NCBI RefSeq assembly: GCF_020524495.1
Contig: NZ_JAIVLB010000023.1
Span: 1 to 50,752, forward strand
DNA length: 50,752 bases
Source of the DNA: Bacillus stratosphericus
GTDB lineage: Bacteria; Bacillota; Bacilli; Bacillales; Bacillaceae
Direction of reading: 5' to 3'
The position numbers and the translations under genes are program-made. Below, in pieces: positions 1 through 9,210 of the stretch. Below the pieces are notes generated by a model that was not told where the DNA came from, searched no databases, and saw only the letters and a list, made by a program, of their open reading frames with translations. Position 1 is the stretch's first letter. Every line of letters begins with the position of its first letter.

Positions 1-36
1 AGAATAGTGTTGAAATTGTTGTCCCTTTCTAGCCAT
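1..36 (-). CDS. IS3-family transposase OrfA, N-terminal fragment (cut by window edge)
   Basis: An ATG at 36 is preceded by a strong ribosome binding site (GGAGGGG, 44-50 on the minus strand) and encodes MARKGQQFQHYS before the window ends. N-termini of this type begin OrfA proteins of IS150-group IS3 elements in Bacillus (family knowledge from memory). The adjoining IS tip at 119 supports the call. Only 12 residues are visible, so length and integrity are unknown. Confidence 0.6.
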   Translation of the reverse strand, partial: MARKGQQFQHYS

Positions 37-119
37 AAAAAATCCCCTCCAAGTATAGTGTAACAGCCAAGATATGTTCTTGGGCTTTTTACACTGTCTA
101 CTTAGAGGGGATAATATCA
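1..119 (-). mobile_element. Outer end of an IS3-family insertion sequence, running off the left edge
   Basis: Read on the minus strand, the element starts at 119 with TGATATTATCCCCTCTAAG and continues leftwards through a short leader into a transposase start at 36. The same 19 bases form the left tip of the IS3 remnant at 44777, so the boundary is supported by two copies. The right tip of that remnant, reversed, starts TGGTCTTACCCCTGTCAAGTA and matches this tip at 15 of 22 positions, as expected for imperfect terminal inverted repeats ending in TG/CA. The tip overlaps the 3' end of ribU. The rest of the element is outside the window. Confidence 0.75.
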
Positions 120-721
120 TATGCAGGGGCTTTTTTATATTCATTATTTTGAAGTTGGCGTTTATCCTCAAACCATGGACGCATTTTCACAAAAATGAAG
201 CTAAACACGATGGTAATGATGATTCCTTTAATAAAGTTAAAAGGTAAGATTCCTGCTGTAATGGTTGTCTTGAGCGCATGATCAGAAAGTTCAGGTGCAT
301 TTAAAAACCATGTATAAGCGGGAAGGAACAAGAAGTAATTTAAAATGCTCATCATTACGGTCATGAGCAATGTTCCCATAATCATAGACCATGCCATCCC
401 TATTACTGATTGAATTTTTTTAAACATAAAGGCTACCGGCAAGATGAATAATGTACCTGCGATAAAATTGGCTACTTGCCCAACAGGAACGCCAGACATA
501 CTGCCTTGAATGAGGTAATGCAATACATTTTTTAATGCCTCAACGGCTATTCCTGCACCCGGCCCATAAATTAAAATCGCAATAATCGCTGGAATATCGC
601 TGAAATCAATTTTTAAATATACTGGAAGCCCTGGAAAAGGAAAATCCAATAAAATTAAAACAAACGAAATACTGCTAAGCATACTTGTGACAACTAAACG
701 TTTCACTCTACTTTGATTCAA
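98..721 (-). CDS. ribU: Riboflavin transporter RibU (ECF S component)
   Basis: RibU is the substrate-binding S component of an energy-coupling-factor transporter that imports riboflavin through the shared EcfA/A'/T module, which is not in this window. The 207-residue protein is almost all membrane segments and closely resembles B. subtilis RibU (YpaA), including the conserved stretch LKIDFSDIPAIIAILIYGP. I place the start at a TTG (721-719) because AAAGGAGAG lies just upstream; an in-frame ATG at 778 has no binding site and abuts a terminator. An FMN riboswitch precedes the gene, so high FMN should shut off uptake. The last seven residues (YDIIPSK) and the stop are encoded by the IS tip at 119, so the native C-terminus was probably altered. 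The tail is about 17 residues longer than I recall for B. subtilis. Confidence 0.93.
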   Translation of the reverse strand: MNQSRVKRLVVTSMLSSISFVLILLDFPFPGLPVYLKIDFSDIPAIIAILIYGPGAGIAVEALKNVLHYLIQGSMSGVPVGQVANFIAGTLFILPVAFMFKKIQSVIGMAWSMIMGTLLMTVMMSILNYFLFLPAYTWFLNAPELSDHALKTTITAGILPFNFIKGIIITIVFSFIFVKMRPWFEDKRQLQNNEYKKAPAYDIIPSK

Positions 722-782
722 AGTTCTCTCTCCTTTTCGATCAGATCTTTCGAAAAGAGGATTGTTCAATTCAACCATAAAA

Positions 783-812
783 AGACCGCTCTCGATAACA
801 TCACAGGAGCGG
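783..812 (-). terminator. Riboswitch expression-platform terminator before ribU
   Basis: On the minus strand CCGCTC and GAGCGG pair around a 15-base loop and are followed by TCTTTTT. It lies between the FMN aptamer and the ribU ribosome binding site, the expected place for an FMN-dependent terminator. Confidence 0.7.
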
Positions 813-873
813 GAAATTTAGGCTACACAAATAGACGTTTGAACAGTTATGTTTTCAACGTTTATGAACCTCC

Positions 874-1002
874 ATCTTCTCCCATCCAGACTATACTGTC
901 GGCTTCGGAATCACACCGAATCCTGCCAAAAAGGCTCGCGGGCTTAGAGACTAAGCTCATCACCGCCGGTAGGGAATTGCACCCTGCCCCGAAGATTGAT
1001 CA
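874..1002 (-). promoter_or_regulatory. FMN riboswitch (RFN element) controlling ribU
   Basis: The minus strand carries the conserved RFN blocks in order: TTCGGGGCAGGGTG at the 5' side, ATTCCC..ACCGGCGGT, a variable arm, GATTCCGAAGCCGACAGT, and the closing TGGATGGGAGAAG. FMN binding should favour the downstream terminator at 783-812. Nearly the same blocks occur at 20093-20230 ahead of ribE, so uptake and synthesis genes share one signal. Confidence 0.93.
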
Positions 1003-1019
1003 TTATTCAATTCGAAATC

Positions 1020-1025
1020 ATTATA
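1020..1025 (-). promoter_or_regulatory. Probable -10 box of the ribU promoter
   Basis: TATAAT on the minus strand lies just upstream of the aptamer. The -35 is poor: only TGTACA/GTACAA-like bases occur at the right distance. Confidence 0.4.
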
Positions 1026-1217
1026 TATGATATATGAGCATTTGTACAGAAATAAAAATCCTGAGCAATTTAATCAGTTTTAACAAATGTTTAAAAACAA
1101 AAAATGATAATGACAAATGCGTAAAAATTGGTGATCTTTTGTTTAAAGGTGTCCATTACCCATAATGACATAAAGAAATGTTCGTGTTTTCTTTTTCGCT
1201 TTACTGCTTTAATTTGA

Positions 1218-1247
1218 TTGACATAGTGAAAAGGAATATGGTAAATT
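1218..1247 (+). promoter_or_regulatory. Candidate sigma-A promoter of serA
   Basis: A perfect TTGACA (1218-1223) is followed after 18 bases by TAAATT (1242-1247), about 40 bases before the serA start. The -10 is a 4/6 match. Confidence 0.4.
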
Positions 1248-1288
1248 ATCAGATATTTATGACGTTTATTTTAGGAGGAAATCTAACG

Positions 1289-2863
1289 ATGTTTCGAGTA
1301 TTAGTCTCAGATAAGATGAGCAATGATGGTCTTTTACCACTTTTAGAATCAGATTTTGTTGAAATTGTCCAAAAAAATGTAACAGAAGTAGAAGATGAGC
1401 TCCACACGTTTGATGCATTACTTGTCAGAAGCGCCACAAAAGTGACAAAAGAACTTTATGAAAAAATGACTTCATTAAAAATTGTTGGCCGTGCCGGTGT
1501 GGGAGTAGACAATATTGACATTGATGAAGCGACAAAACATGGCGTCATTGTTATCAATGCACCAAATGGTAATACGATTTCAACAGCAGAGCATACGTTT
1601 GCAATGATCTCATCCCTGATGCGTCACATTCCGCAAGCCAATATTTCTGTTAAATCAAAAGAATGGAACAGAGGCGCATATGTCGGTGCTGAGCTTTACG
1701 GAAAATCACTCGGAATTGTTGGTCTAGGCAGAATTGGAAGCGAAATTGCCCAGCGTGCAAGAGCTTTTGGCATGACTGTAAACGTGTTTGATCCATTCCT
1801 CACAAAAGAGCGTGCAGAAAAAATTGGTGTCAATGCTAAATCACTCGATGAAGTACTTGAAGTATCAGATATTATCACTGTACATACACCATTAACTAAA
1901 GAAACAAGAGGACTTCTCAATCAAGAAACGATTGCGAAAACGAAAATAGGCGTTCGTCTCATAAACTGTGCCCGTGGTGGTATTATTGACGAAGGTGACC
2001 TTCTTGAAGCACTTGAAAGCGGCCATGTGGCAGGAGCTGCACTCGATGTATTCGAGGTAGAACCCCCTACTGATAACCCGCTTGTGGATCATCCAAATGT
2101 CATTGCAACTCCGCATCTTGGTGCATCTACAAAAGAAGCGCAATTAAATGTAGCGGCTCAAGTATCTGAAGAAGTCCTTCAATTCGCAAAAGGACTCCCT
2201 GTCATGTCATCTATTAATCTACCAGCGATGACCAAAGACGAGTTTAAAAAGATTCAACCTTATCATCATTTTGCAGGAAAACTTGGACGTCTTGTCTCTC
2301 AATCCATGAGAGAACCTGTAAAAGAAGTGAGCATTTCTTACGAAGGCTCTATCTCAAAACTGGAAACATCCTTTATTACGAAAAGTCTACTGTCTGGCTT
2401 TTTAAAAGAACGCGTAGACTCGACTGTGAATGAAGTAAATGCTGGTATGGTGGCGAAAGAACGTGGCATTAGCTTTAGTGAAAAAATTTCCTCTAGCGAA
2501 TTTGGTTACGATAACAGCATTTCAATTGAAATCAAAGGTGACGTTTCAACCTTTACTTTAAAAGCAACCTATATCCCGCATCTCGGGGAACGCGTTGTCT
2601 CTATTAACGGATTTAATATTGATTTTTACCCAGATGGACATCTTGTCTACATTCAGCATACGGATGCACCTGGTGTGATTGGTCAAGTTGGACAGATTTT
2701 AGGCGAACATGATGTGAACATTGCGACAATGCAAGTGGGACGTAAAGAAAAAGGCGGCGAAGCCATCATGATGCTTTCTTTTGACAAGCATCTTGAAGAC
2801 GAAATTGTCCAAAAGTTAACTGAAGTGAAAGATATTCTATCTGTACGTCTGATTGACCTATAA
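1289..2863 (+). CDS. serA: D-3-phosphoglycerate dehydrogenase
   Basis: SerA oxidises 3-phosphoglycerate to 3-phosphohydroxypyruvate with NAD, the first step of serine synthesis in the cytoplasm. The start is the ATG after TTAGGAGGAAATCTAACG, giving 524 residues, the usual length of the long Bacillus form. The Rossmann motif GLGRIG is at about 145-150. Catalytic residues appear as Arg229 (NCARGG), Glu258 (DVFEVEP) and His286 (ATPHLGAS). An allosteric substrate-binding region and a C-terminal ACT domain (about 450-524, with TDAPGVIGQVG) follow. It is convergent with the M23 peptidase gene, with a shared hairpin between them. Confidence 0.97.
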   Translation: MFRVLVSDKMSNDGLLPLLESDFVEIVQKNVTEVEDELHTFDALLVRSATKVTKELYEKMTSLKIVGRAGVGVDNIDIDEATKHGVIVINAPNGNTISTAEHTFAMISSLMRHIPQANISVKSKEWNRGAYVGAELYGKSLGIVGLGRIGSEIAQRARAFGMTVNVFDPFLTKERAEKIGVNAKSLDEVLEVSDIITVHTPLTKETRGLLNQETIAKTKIGVRLINCARGGIIDEGDLLEALESGHVAGAALDVFEVEPPTDNPLVDHPNVIATPHLGASTKEAQLNVAAQVSEEVLQFAKGLPVMSSINLPAMTKDEFKKIQPYHHFAGKLGRLVSQSMREPVKEVSISYEGSISKLETSFITKSLLSGFLKERVDSTVNEVNAGMVAKERGISFSEKISSSEFGYDNSISIEIKGDVSTFTLKATYIPHLGERVVSINGFNIDFYPDGHLVYIQHTDAPGVIGQVGQILGEHDVNIATMQVGRKEKGGEAIMMLSFDKHLEDEIVQKLTEVKDILSVRLIDL

Positions 2864-2874
2864 AAAACAATGGT

Positions 2875-2900
2875 AAACCTCATGCAAAAGCATGAGGTTT
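2875..2900. terminator. Bidirectional terminator between serA and the M23 peptidase gene
   Basis: AAACCTCATGC and GCATGAGGTTT form an 11-bp perfect stem around AAAA, followed by ATTTTGTT on the plus strand. It overlaps the last codon of the opposing gene. Confidence 0.8.
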
Positions 2901-3546
2901 ATTTTGTTGAAATCATTAAACGGTCTCCCGTTCGAATTAAGTGACTTTGTAGCTCATTGATTTTCTTCAATTGATCAACGGTCATCTGATGTGCTTTAGC
3001 AATCGACCAGAGGGTATCCCCTTGTTTAATGACGTATGTACTTTTTTCATGTCCATTTACATGAAGGGCTCGCTCTTGAAAACGATCCAGTGCGATGATT
3101 GTGAGCGGATCTACCGCATCTTCTTTGTTTACTGACCAATTGCCTCGGTGCACCTCAAAATGCAAATGAGTGCCCCTAGAGGCCCCTGTGTTGCCAATGA
3201 TGCCAATCAGCTGTCCTGCTTGTACATGGTCTCCGCTTTTAACAAACCGCTTGTGTAAATGGGCATAGACGGTTTCATACCCATTTGGGTGCTGAATAAA
3301 CACGACTTCTCCATATGTCGCAGATACATAGGAACGAGTGACCACACCGTCGCCCGTAGCCATAATGGATTCTCCTTCTGGCGCAGCAATGTCTAATCCC
3401 TTATGCGAACCACCTCTTGTCCCAAACAAATCGGTGACTTCTCCTTTAACTGGTTCCACCCATTCGGTTGTGTTCTGTGCATGTGCAAATGGCGATAAGA
3501 TCAAGAGAAAGAAATAGCTGGCACATATGAAGCAATACCTTTTCAT
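2899..3546 (-). CDS. Secreted M23 metallopeptidase with C-terminal LysM domain
   Basis: Probable zinc endopeptidase that cuts peptidoglycan cross-links outside the membrane. The 215-residue protein starts with a signal peptide (MKRYCFICASYFFLLILSPF, then AHAQ). The LytM/M23 core shows the zinc ligands His48 and Asp52 (HKGLD), His96/His98 (YAHLH) and His127/His129 (HLHF). A LysM domain at about 171-214 would anchor it to the wall. I choose the ATG at 3546, with AAAGGGAAG upstream, over the ATG at 3579, which lacks a site. In B. subtilis this position between serA and rsiX holds a dehydroquinate dehydratase gene (from memory), so the gene is a local replacement. The exact cleavage bond cannot be read from sequence. 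Confidence 0.85.
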   Translation of the reverse strand: MKRYCFICASYFFLLILSPFAHAQNTTEWVEPVKGEVTDLFGTRGGSHKGLDIAAPEGESIMATGDGVVTRSYVSATYGEVVFIQHPNGYETVYAHLHKRFVKSGDHVQAGQLIGIIGNTGASRGTHLHFEVHRGNWSVNKEDAVDPLTIIALDRFQERALHVNGHEKSTYVIKQGDTLWSIAKAHQMTVDQLKKINELQSHLIRTGDRLMISTK

Positions 3547-3620
3547 CAGTGACTTCCCTTTCTTTGAGGTTCTTTTCATGACAGCTTAGTATACAGCAAG
3601 GATGACCTTTTCTATACATC

Positions 3621-3658
3621 CAAAAAGAACGCAATATTTTGCGCCCTTTAACGTTCTT
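3621..3658 (-). terminator. Terminator after rsiX
   Basis: AAGAACG pairs with CGTTCTT on the minus strand around an inner stem (GCGCAAAATATTGCG) and is followed by TTT. The 5' arm starts within the last rsiX codons. Confidence 0.65.
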
Positions 3659-4748
3659 TTATGACAACTGGATTTGGCAGAGCCGGCACCTCTATTGGTT
3701 CCTTTAATTCATATGGTCCTACTTGATCTGTCCCTGCATGTTGAATCGTGACATCTGTAAAACCAAAATCTTTCGCTGTGAGCAGAAGACCTTCAATGAG
3801 TAGAATATGATCAATTGAGTCTGTTAATTGCCCTGATGCTGTGATGGTCACATGTTTTCCTGTCGATGTCACTTCTTTAATAACTTCTTCTTTAATTAAT
3901 GGATCAAGTCCTGAATCACTTCCCTGCTTCATGGCCTCAATCGCAGATTTATAAGATGGATAATGACTTTTTGAAGGCACCAAAAATGTCCCGCTCTGAT
4001 TCTCTAATAGGTAATAAGCGTGCTTTGTTTGTTTATCAATTGAAATGGTGCCAATGCTTCCATGTTCACTCAATTGGAGATGAGAGCCTTTGACTGACTT
4101 GACCTGTACTTGCTTATATTGACTCCATTTTAGCGTTTCTTTTACCATGTCTTTAAATCGGTTGGCTTCTTTTAATGTATCAAGAGACAAATCATTTTTT
4201 AGCTGAAAGACCAACGTATCCCCTTTTTCACTAATATCCACCATATCCATATAAGATTGAAGAGGCTTGATCATTGCCGGCAGTTGTACCTTTTCATATG
4301 TGCTCACCATTGCCTGCACATTGTCGTTTTGATTTTCTTTTCCAATACTAATCGGGACAACTTGAGAAGTGGATTCATCTATGTATGCAATCGTCATATA
4401 CTTATGTTGGTCAGCTGCTGAAACAACATGTAAGGGCTCATTTGTGTTTTTTACTGCCTCTAGTGTCGCATTCACCTGCCCTTTGTCAGCATTTGATTCC
4501 ATTTTCACTTTCTTCATATCGTGAGCAGATGGCTTAAATAAATGAGGAGAAATCAAAAACGCCATAAATAAAACCACAACGGTTGCCACCGCTGGACCAA
4601 TCCATATGACACTTCTCTTCTTTTTCCCGCTTGCCATCAGCATCTTCTGGTAAATCTGCTTAGATGAACGGTTGTCCTCCACCTTTGGAAGCTGACTTAG
4701 TAACACCTTGATTCGTTCTTCGCTCCAATCGGACCTGTTCGTTTTCAT
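3648..4748 (-). CDS. rsiX: Anti-sigma-X factor RsiX
   Basis: RsiX is a membrane-anchored anti-sigma factor that holds SigX inactive. The 366-residue protein has a cytoplasmic N-terminal part with the family motif EERIKVLLSQLPKVED, one membrane segment at about residues 44-68 (WIGPAVATVVVLFMAFLI), and a large extracytoplasmic part ending LPNPVV. Length and order match B. subtilis RsiX (368 residues). The start is preceded by AAGGAGGAGCTATTGA. It overlaps the 3' end of sigX by 89 bases in another frame, so the two are transcribed together and probably translationally coupled. Confidence 0.92.
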   Translation of the reverse strand: MKTNRSDWSEERIKVLLSQLPKVEDNRSSKQIYQKMLMASGKKKRSVIWIGPAVATVVVLFMAFLISPHLFKPSAHDMKKVKMESNADKGQVNATLEAVKNTNEPLHVVSAADQHKYMTIAYIDESTSQVVPISIGKENQNDNVQAMVSTYEKVQLPAMIKPLQSYMDMVDISEKGDTLVFQLKNDLSLDTLKEANRFKDMVKETLKWSQYKQVQVKSVKGSHLQLSEHGSIGTISIDKQTKHAYYLLENQSGTFLVPSKSHYPSYKSAIEAMKQGSDSGLDPLIKEEVIKEVTSTGKHVTITASGQLTDSIDHILLIEGLLLTAKDFGFTDVTIQHAGTDQVGPYELKEPIEVPALPNPVVIKER

Positions 4749-5268
4749 TCAATAGCTCCTCCTTCAAAAGCTCCATATGTTTTCGGAGCACTTTCAGGCC
4801 TCGGTGCTGAGTTGTTTTGACTTTGCTTTCCGAGAACTTTAGCGCCTTTGCCGTCGCGATGATTGAGTAGCCCTGGATAAACCTTAAAATGATGACAGCC
4901 CTTTGATCAATGGTGCAATGATCAAGTGCGGCATAGATTTCTTTTACATTTTCATCCTTTACAGCCAATTCATCTGGGAGCAAGTCTGGATCTTTCACAT
5001 CCTGCTTATCCCAATCAAACGTGCCTAGCACCCGTTGTCTAATGGTTTGCTGTTTGCGAAACCAGTCTATTGCCACATGCCTTGCAATTGAAAACAGCCA
5101 TGTTTTCTCACTGCTTCTTCCTTCAAAAGTTTCATATGAGTGAAGTACCCGAATGTAAACCTCCTGAACGAGATCCTCTGCCTGATTTTTATCTTTTACC
5201 ATATAAAATAAAAACTGGTACAAATCTTGATGGTACGAATCATATATTTTTTGAAAGGTTTCATGCAT
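4660..5268 (-). CDS. sigX: ECF RNA polymerase sigma factor SigX
   Basis: SigX directs genes for envelope charge modification and antimicrobial peptide resistance in Bacillus. Region 2 (DLVQEVYIRVL, about residues 32-42; TWLFSIARHVAIDWFRK) binds core and the -10. Region 4 (AVIILRFIQGYSI through KVKTTQHRGLKVLRKH, to about 165) reads the -35. It has 202 residues against about 194 in B. subtilis; the extra residues are at the C-terminus, where it overlaps rsiX. A site GGAGGGGTTTCCT precedes the ATG. The promoter at 5296-5322 fits SigX autoregulation. Confidence 0.95.
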   Translation of the reverse strand: MHETFQKIYDSYHQDLYQFLFYMVKDKNQAEDLVQEVYIRVLHSYETFEGRSSEKTWLFSIARHVAIDWFRKQQTIRQRVLGTFDWDKQDVKDPDLLPDELAVKDENVKEIYAALDHCTIDQRAVIILRFIQGYSIIATAKALKFSESKVKTTQHRGLKVLRKHMELLKEELLNENEQVRLERRTNQGVTKSASKGGGQPFI

Positions 5269-5295
5269 AGGAAACCCCTCCGTTCACTTATTTTT

Positions 5296-5322
5296 GTCGA
5301 GTGACTCTTACAAAACGTTACA
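5296..5322 (-). promoter_or_regulatory. Sigma-X autoregulatory promoter
   Basis: On the minus strand TGTAAC (5322-5317) and CGAC (5299-5296) are separated by 17 bases, the pattern of sigma-X promoters, and lie about 28 bases upstream of the sigX start. Confidence 0.7.
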
Positions 5323-5404
5323 TTACAACTTTATGACAAATATATTACAAGTTCAACAATTTTGATATGGGTTTTTGTTTAACTTCTCCTTAAAAATATG
5401 CAAA

Positions 5405-5443
5405 TAGAAAAAACACTTCATTTTCTTTCGAAAAGAAGTGTTT
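5405..5443 (-). terminator. Terminator after resE
   Basis: AAACACTTC and GAAGTGTTT pair, with an inner TTTTC/GAAAA stem, followed by TTTC on the minus strand. Confidence 0.75.
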
Positions 5444-5457
5444 CTCATTTAACAAGA

Positions 5458-7227
5458 TTAGACGAGTTCCTGCTTTTTTCTCGGAATATAGAAGGTGAAA
5501 TGTGTACCTGTACCGGCTTTACTGTGAGCATGAATCGAGCCTTGATGTGCCTCTATGATGTTCTTTACAATCGCAAGACCGAGTCCAGTACCAGAACGTC
5601 CTCTTGTTCTTGCTTTATCAGCTTTATAGAACCGTTCGAAAATAAATGGCAGGTCCTCTTCGGGAATTCCACTTCCCGAATCTTTTACATCCATCTTCAA
5701 CCCGTTCTCCACCGATTGAACCGAAAAGTGAACCTCTCCCCCCTTTGGTGTATGCCGAATGGCATTATCAATGAGATTGGTAAAAACCTGCTCAATCTTA
5801 TCTGGATCGTATACAAAGTGTGGTTCTTTCACTTGAATCTCATACGTGAGATTGATTTGTTTTTCTTTCGCAATCCCAAGAAACTTGCGGTAGATTTTCT
5901 CAATTAGCTCTTCTGTATCAGTTGATTCAAGATTAAGCGTAATATGACCAGCTTCCATCCGCGCTAGATCCAGAAGGTCATTGACAAGACGCCCCATTCG
6001 CAGTGATTCGTCATAGATAATTTGCGCAATTTCTTTCTTTTCCTCTTCTGATCCGGCAATGTCATCTACAATGGCCTCACTATATCCTTGTAGCATAGCA
6101 ATTGGTGTACGAAGTTCATGACTGACATTAGCAATGAAGTCTTTTCTTAGCTTATCAAGTCTTCGTTCCTCTGTCATATCTCGAAGCACCGCAACCGCTC
6201 CCCTAACATCCTGCTGATTATAGAGAGGAGACATGAGAAGAACCCATGTACGTCCCTGCAATGTTACTTCGATCATTTGCTCTTTTTCCGTGCTGACGGC
6301 TGTATGAAAGAGATTTCGTGCTTCTGGCGGAAGTTCATCTCCGTCTTTGATCTTCATATTTTGCTCATAATACCAAGCCTGCAAGAACCTTTCAGCAGGA
6401 GGATTTGTCATGAGGATCGTTCCATCAATATTGATGGTGATGACGCCATCCGCCATACTGCTAAGAATATTGGACAAATGCTCCTTTTCTTGATTTAAGG
6501 CTGTAATATGGAATTTAAGCTGCTTCCCCATTTGATTAAAGGCGATGGCCAGTTCTCCAATTTCATCTTGCGTTAAAATAGGGATCTTTGTATCAAATTT
6601 CCCTTTTGCCAAATCTTGTGCTCCCTCTCTCATCTTTCTCAGAGGATAGGTGACACGTGTAGATAAGAAGAAAGCGAATATTGTGGTAAGAACAATCGCT
6701 ATTCCTGCTGCTAAAAAGATATAACGCGTCGTATGTTTGGTTGTCTGTTCTACAGCGAGGAGTGACTGAGAAAGAAAAACCATGCCTTTTTTTTCGTTCG
6801 CCCCATAAGGAACACCTACTACAATTCGTTCATCCTTCTGATTTCCTGCACGTTTACTGATTTTTTTTCGCTCTTTCAGTGCTTGATTCAACTCTTTATC
6901 CGCTACAATTTGTTCCTTTGTTATCGCAGGAAGATTTCCGCCTTTTTCAGACGAATACCATTCTAGTCCATCCTCTTGAATAATCGCAATACTCGTCAAT
7001 TTGTCAGCAAGCTCAGATGTAATGGACCTTGCAAGCGATTGATCCTCATGGCTTTCTAAAAAGACCGCTACTTTGTTTGCCATTTGTGTTAAATCAGACT
7101 TTGCTTCTTCAACATGATAATTATCAATGAATTCTAAAAGAAGCACTGTTAAAATAGATAAAACAATCAGGACGAGGAAGAGAATGGTTAACCATAGCTT
7201 TCCTACGACACTTTTCCACAGCTTCAT
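5458..7227 (-). CDS. resE: Sensor histidine kinase ResE
   Basis: ResE is the membrane kinase that phosphorylates ResD in response to oxygen limitation and nitric oxide. The 589 residues equal the B. subtilis length. In order: membrane segment (about 10-30), extracytoplasmic loop, second membrane segment (about 168-190), HAMP, PAS-like domain ([13 protein letters not shown]), HisKA box with the phosphoacceptor His in VSHELRTP, and an ATPase domain with N box [21 protein letters not shown] and [10 protein letters not shown]. Its ATG overlaps the resD stop by four bases (ATGA), so the two are coupled. Confidence 0.97.
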   Translation of the reverse strand: MKLWKSVVGKLWLTILFLVLIVLSILTVLLLEFIDNYHVEEAKSDLTQMANKVAVFLESHEDQSLARSITSELADKLTSIAIIQEDGLEWYSSEKGGNLPAITKEQIVADKELNQALKERKKISKRAGNQKDERIVVGVPYGANEKKGMVFLSQSLLAVEQTTKHTTRYIFLAAGIAIVLTTIFAFFLSTRVTYPLRKMREGAQDLAKGKFDTKIPILTQDEIGELAIAFNQMGKQLKFHITALNQEKEHLSNILSSMADGVITINIDGTILMTNPPAERFLQAWYYEQNMKIKDGDELPPEARNLFHTAVSTEKEQMIEVTLQGRTWVLLMSPLYNQQDVRGAVAVLRDMTEERRLDKLRKDFIANVSHELRTPIAMLQGYSEAIVDDIAGSEEEKKEIAQIIYDESLRMGRLVNDLLDLARMEAGHITLNLESTDTEELIEKIYRKFLGIAKEKQINLTYEIQVKEPHFVYDPDKIEQVFTNLIDNAIRHTPKGGEVHFSVQSVENGLKMDVKDSGSGIPEEDLPFIFERFYKADKARTRGRSGTGLGLAIVKNIIEAHQGSIHAHSKAGTGTHFTFYIPRKKQELV

Positions 7228-7946
7228 TCAGCGCCGACCTCAAATTTATACCCAACACCCCATACAGTCACGATGTTTTTCGCAGCTTCTGGTGACACTT
7301 TATTCAGTTTTTCTCGAAGTCTTTTCACGTGGGTATCCACCGTTCTCAGATCACCAAAGAATTCATATTGCCACACTTCTTTTAGGAGCTTCTCCCGATC
7401 ATAAACTTTATCCGGGGTTTTCGCCAAAAAGTATAAAAGTTCATATTCCTTCGGCGTGAGGCTGACTTCTTTGCCATCAGCTGTCACTCTATGCGCATCA
7501 TGATCAATGGATAGATGAGAATACACAAGAACATCCTTTGTAGTAGATCCAGTATTCAGATACGATGTTTGAGACGACCTTCTTAGCAATGCCTTCACAC
7601 GTAAAACAACTTCACGCGGGCTAAAAGGTTTGACGATATAGTCATCCGTTCCTGCCTCAAATCCTTGAACACGGTTGGCTTCCTCACCTTTAGCCGTCAG
7701 CATAATGATGGGTGTGGCTTTTTTATCTCGAATTTGATTACACACTTCAATCCCATCTGTGCCAGGCATCATTAAATCGAGCAAAATCAGGTCATAGTCT
7801 GTTTGAAGCGCTTTTTGAATCGCCTCATCCCCATTTTCTGCTTCATCGATTTCATAATTTTCACGTTCTAAATACATTTTTAAAAGGCGCCGAATTCTTG
7901 CCTCATCATCTACGACCAATATTTTCGTTTGTGTTGTGTGTTCCAT
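7224..7946 (-). CDS. resD: Response regulator ResD
   Basis: ResD is an OmpR/PhoB-type activator of respiration genes, including ctaA, resA and anaerobic genes. The receiver domain has the acidic pair ([10 protein letters not shown]), phosphoacceptor Asp57 ([10 protein letters not shown]) and Lys in VKPFSPRE. The winged-helix domain ends VWGVGYKFE. The ATG at 7946 is preceded by CAGGAGGATTGTTTA and gives 240 residues, the B. subtilis length; the 12-residue upstream extension has no support. Confidence 0.97.
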   Translation of the reverse strand: MEHTTQTKILVVDDEARIRRLLKMYLERENYEIDEAENGDEAIQKALQTDYDLILLDLMMPGTDGIEVCNQIRDKKATPIIMLTAKGEEANRVQGFEAGTDDYIVKPFSPREVVLRVKALLRRSSQTSYLNTGSTTKDVLVYSHLSIDHDAHRVTADGKEVSLTPKEYELLYFLAKTPDKVYDREKLLKEVWQYEFFGDLRTVDTHVKRLREKLNKVSPEAAKNIVTVWGVGYKFEVGAE

Positions 7947-8031
7947 TAAACAATCCTCCTGCTTTCTCCGTGTTACACTCATTTTAACAAAAAAACGAAT
8001 TTAATCATAAACGTTGGCTTTTTTCTTGTGA

Positions 8032-9210
8032 TTACGCGTAAGAATGAAGCCCCGCAATCACAAGATTGACAAAGATAAGATTAAACATAATAATGGCAAA
8101 CCCGATCACGGCAAGCCAAGCGGACTTTTCGCCATGCCAGCCTCGCGATAACCGAAGATGGAGATAGGCTGCATAAAATAAAAACGTAATCAATGCCCAT
8201 ACTTCCTTCGGGTCCCAGCCCCAAAATCTTGTCCATGCAATTTGCGCCCAGATCATAGCAAAAATAAGTCCACCTAACGCAAATACAGGGAAACCAATTG
8301 AAACAGCCCTGTACCCAATTTCATCTACTAAATCGAGATTCACCTGTCTCACGAGCGGTTGAAGCAGGGCACTAAGTCGTTTACGAATGATCAATCTAAG
8401 CAGTCCGTAAATGATCAGCCCGACACCAAATGACCATAACACTGTATTAACTTTTCTGCCTGAAAAAACAGGTGGTAAATCAACGACAGGCTCCAATCGA
8501 TTTTTGGTCACGAGCTCTCCTTTATGAGGCCCGACCAAGGCTGGCAGCTCGTAGACCATGACACTTTCTTCTTTATTTTTATCTACCCAATTAAACTTCG
8601 CTTCATACCCTGTCATTCTAAAGACTGAAGTGACAGCGATAAATGAAAGTGTGACCACAACCATAAACATGACAAGCTCTAAACCAAACGTCTTCTTGCC
8701 TGGCTTTGTTTGATCGACATGTTTTAAAAGGAAGATGACGCCTGCCACAAAACTGATCGCTAAAATGGCTTGACCAAGTGCTGCTGTCGTTACGTGAATA
8801 TATAGCCACTTGCTTTGAAGTGAAGGAATCAGCGGTGAAATATCTGATGGAAACATGCTTGCATAAGCTATAATCAATAAGGCAATTGGAAGAGTAAATA
8901 AACCAAGCACAGACACTTGATACAAAAAATATAAAATGATAAATGCAAGCACCAGCATCATACCGAAGGCCGTTGTGAACTCAAATAAATTACTGACTGG
9001 TGCATGACCAGACGCAATCCACCTTGAAATAAAATAGCCAAATTGGCTCAAAAAACCAATGATGGTGAGTGTAATGCCGATGAGTGCCGCCTTATTTTTG
9101 CGCGGTCCATCCTCTTTCTTTTTTCCTTTAATGGCACCACCAAAAAAAGGAACTGCCGCTAAATAAAATAGAAAAGCTGCAAATAACAGATTTTCACTGA
9201 CTGCCGCCAT
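8032..9210 (-). CDS. resC: Cytochrome c synthesis protein ResC (CcsA family)
   Basis: ResC is a polytopic membrane protein of the System II cytochrome c machinery. It works with ResB to move haem across the membrane and attach it to apocytochrome c. The 392-residue protein carries the tryptophan-rich haem-handling motif [12 protein letters not shown] near the C-terminus and several membrane segments. It overlaps resB by 17 bases and has a purine-rich site (AAGGGGGAAGGGTTAG) before the ATG. Confidence 0.95.
   Translation of the reverse strand: MAAVSENLLFAAFLFYLAAVPFFGGAIKGKKKEDGPRKNKAALIGITLTIIGFLSQFGYFISRWIASGHAPVSNLFEFTTAFGMMLVLAFIILYFLYQVSVLGLFTLPIALLIIAYASMFPSDISPLIPSLQSKWLYIHVTTAALGQAILAISFVAGVIFLLKHVDQTKPGKKTFGLELVMFMVVVTLSFIAVTSVFRMTGYEAKFNWVDKNKEESVMVYELPALVGPHKGELVTKNRLEPVVDLPPVFSGRKVNTVLWSFGVGLIIYGLLRLIIRKRLSALLQPLVRQVNLDLVDEIGYRAVSIGFPVFALGGLIFAMIWAQIAWTRFWGWDPKEVWALITFLFYAAYLHLRLSRGWHGEKSAWLAVIGFAIIMFNLIFVNLVIAGLHSYA

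Noticed and set aside
713..1030. 105-codon open frame on the plus strand
   Set aside because: It lies entirely opposite the FMN riboswitch and ribU leader; the structured RNA explains the sequence.
1178..1288. 37-codon N-terminal extension of serA
   Set aside because: It crosses the promoter and lacks a binding site; the ATG at 1289 has a strong site and gives the family length.
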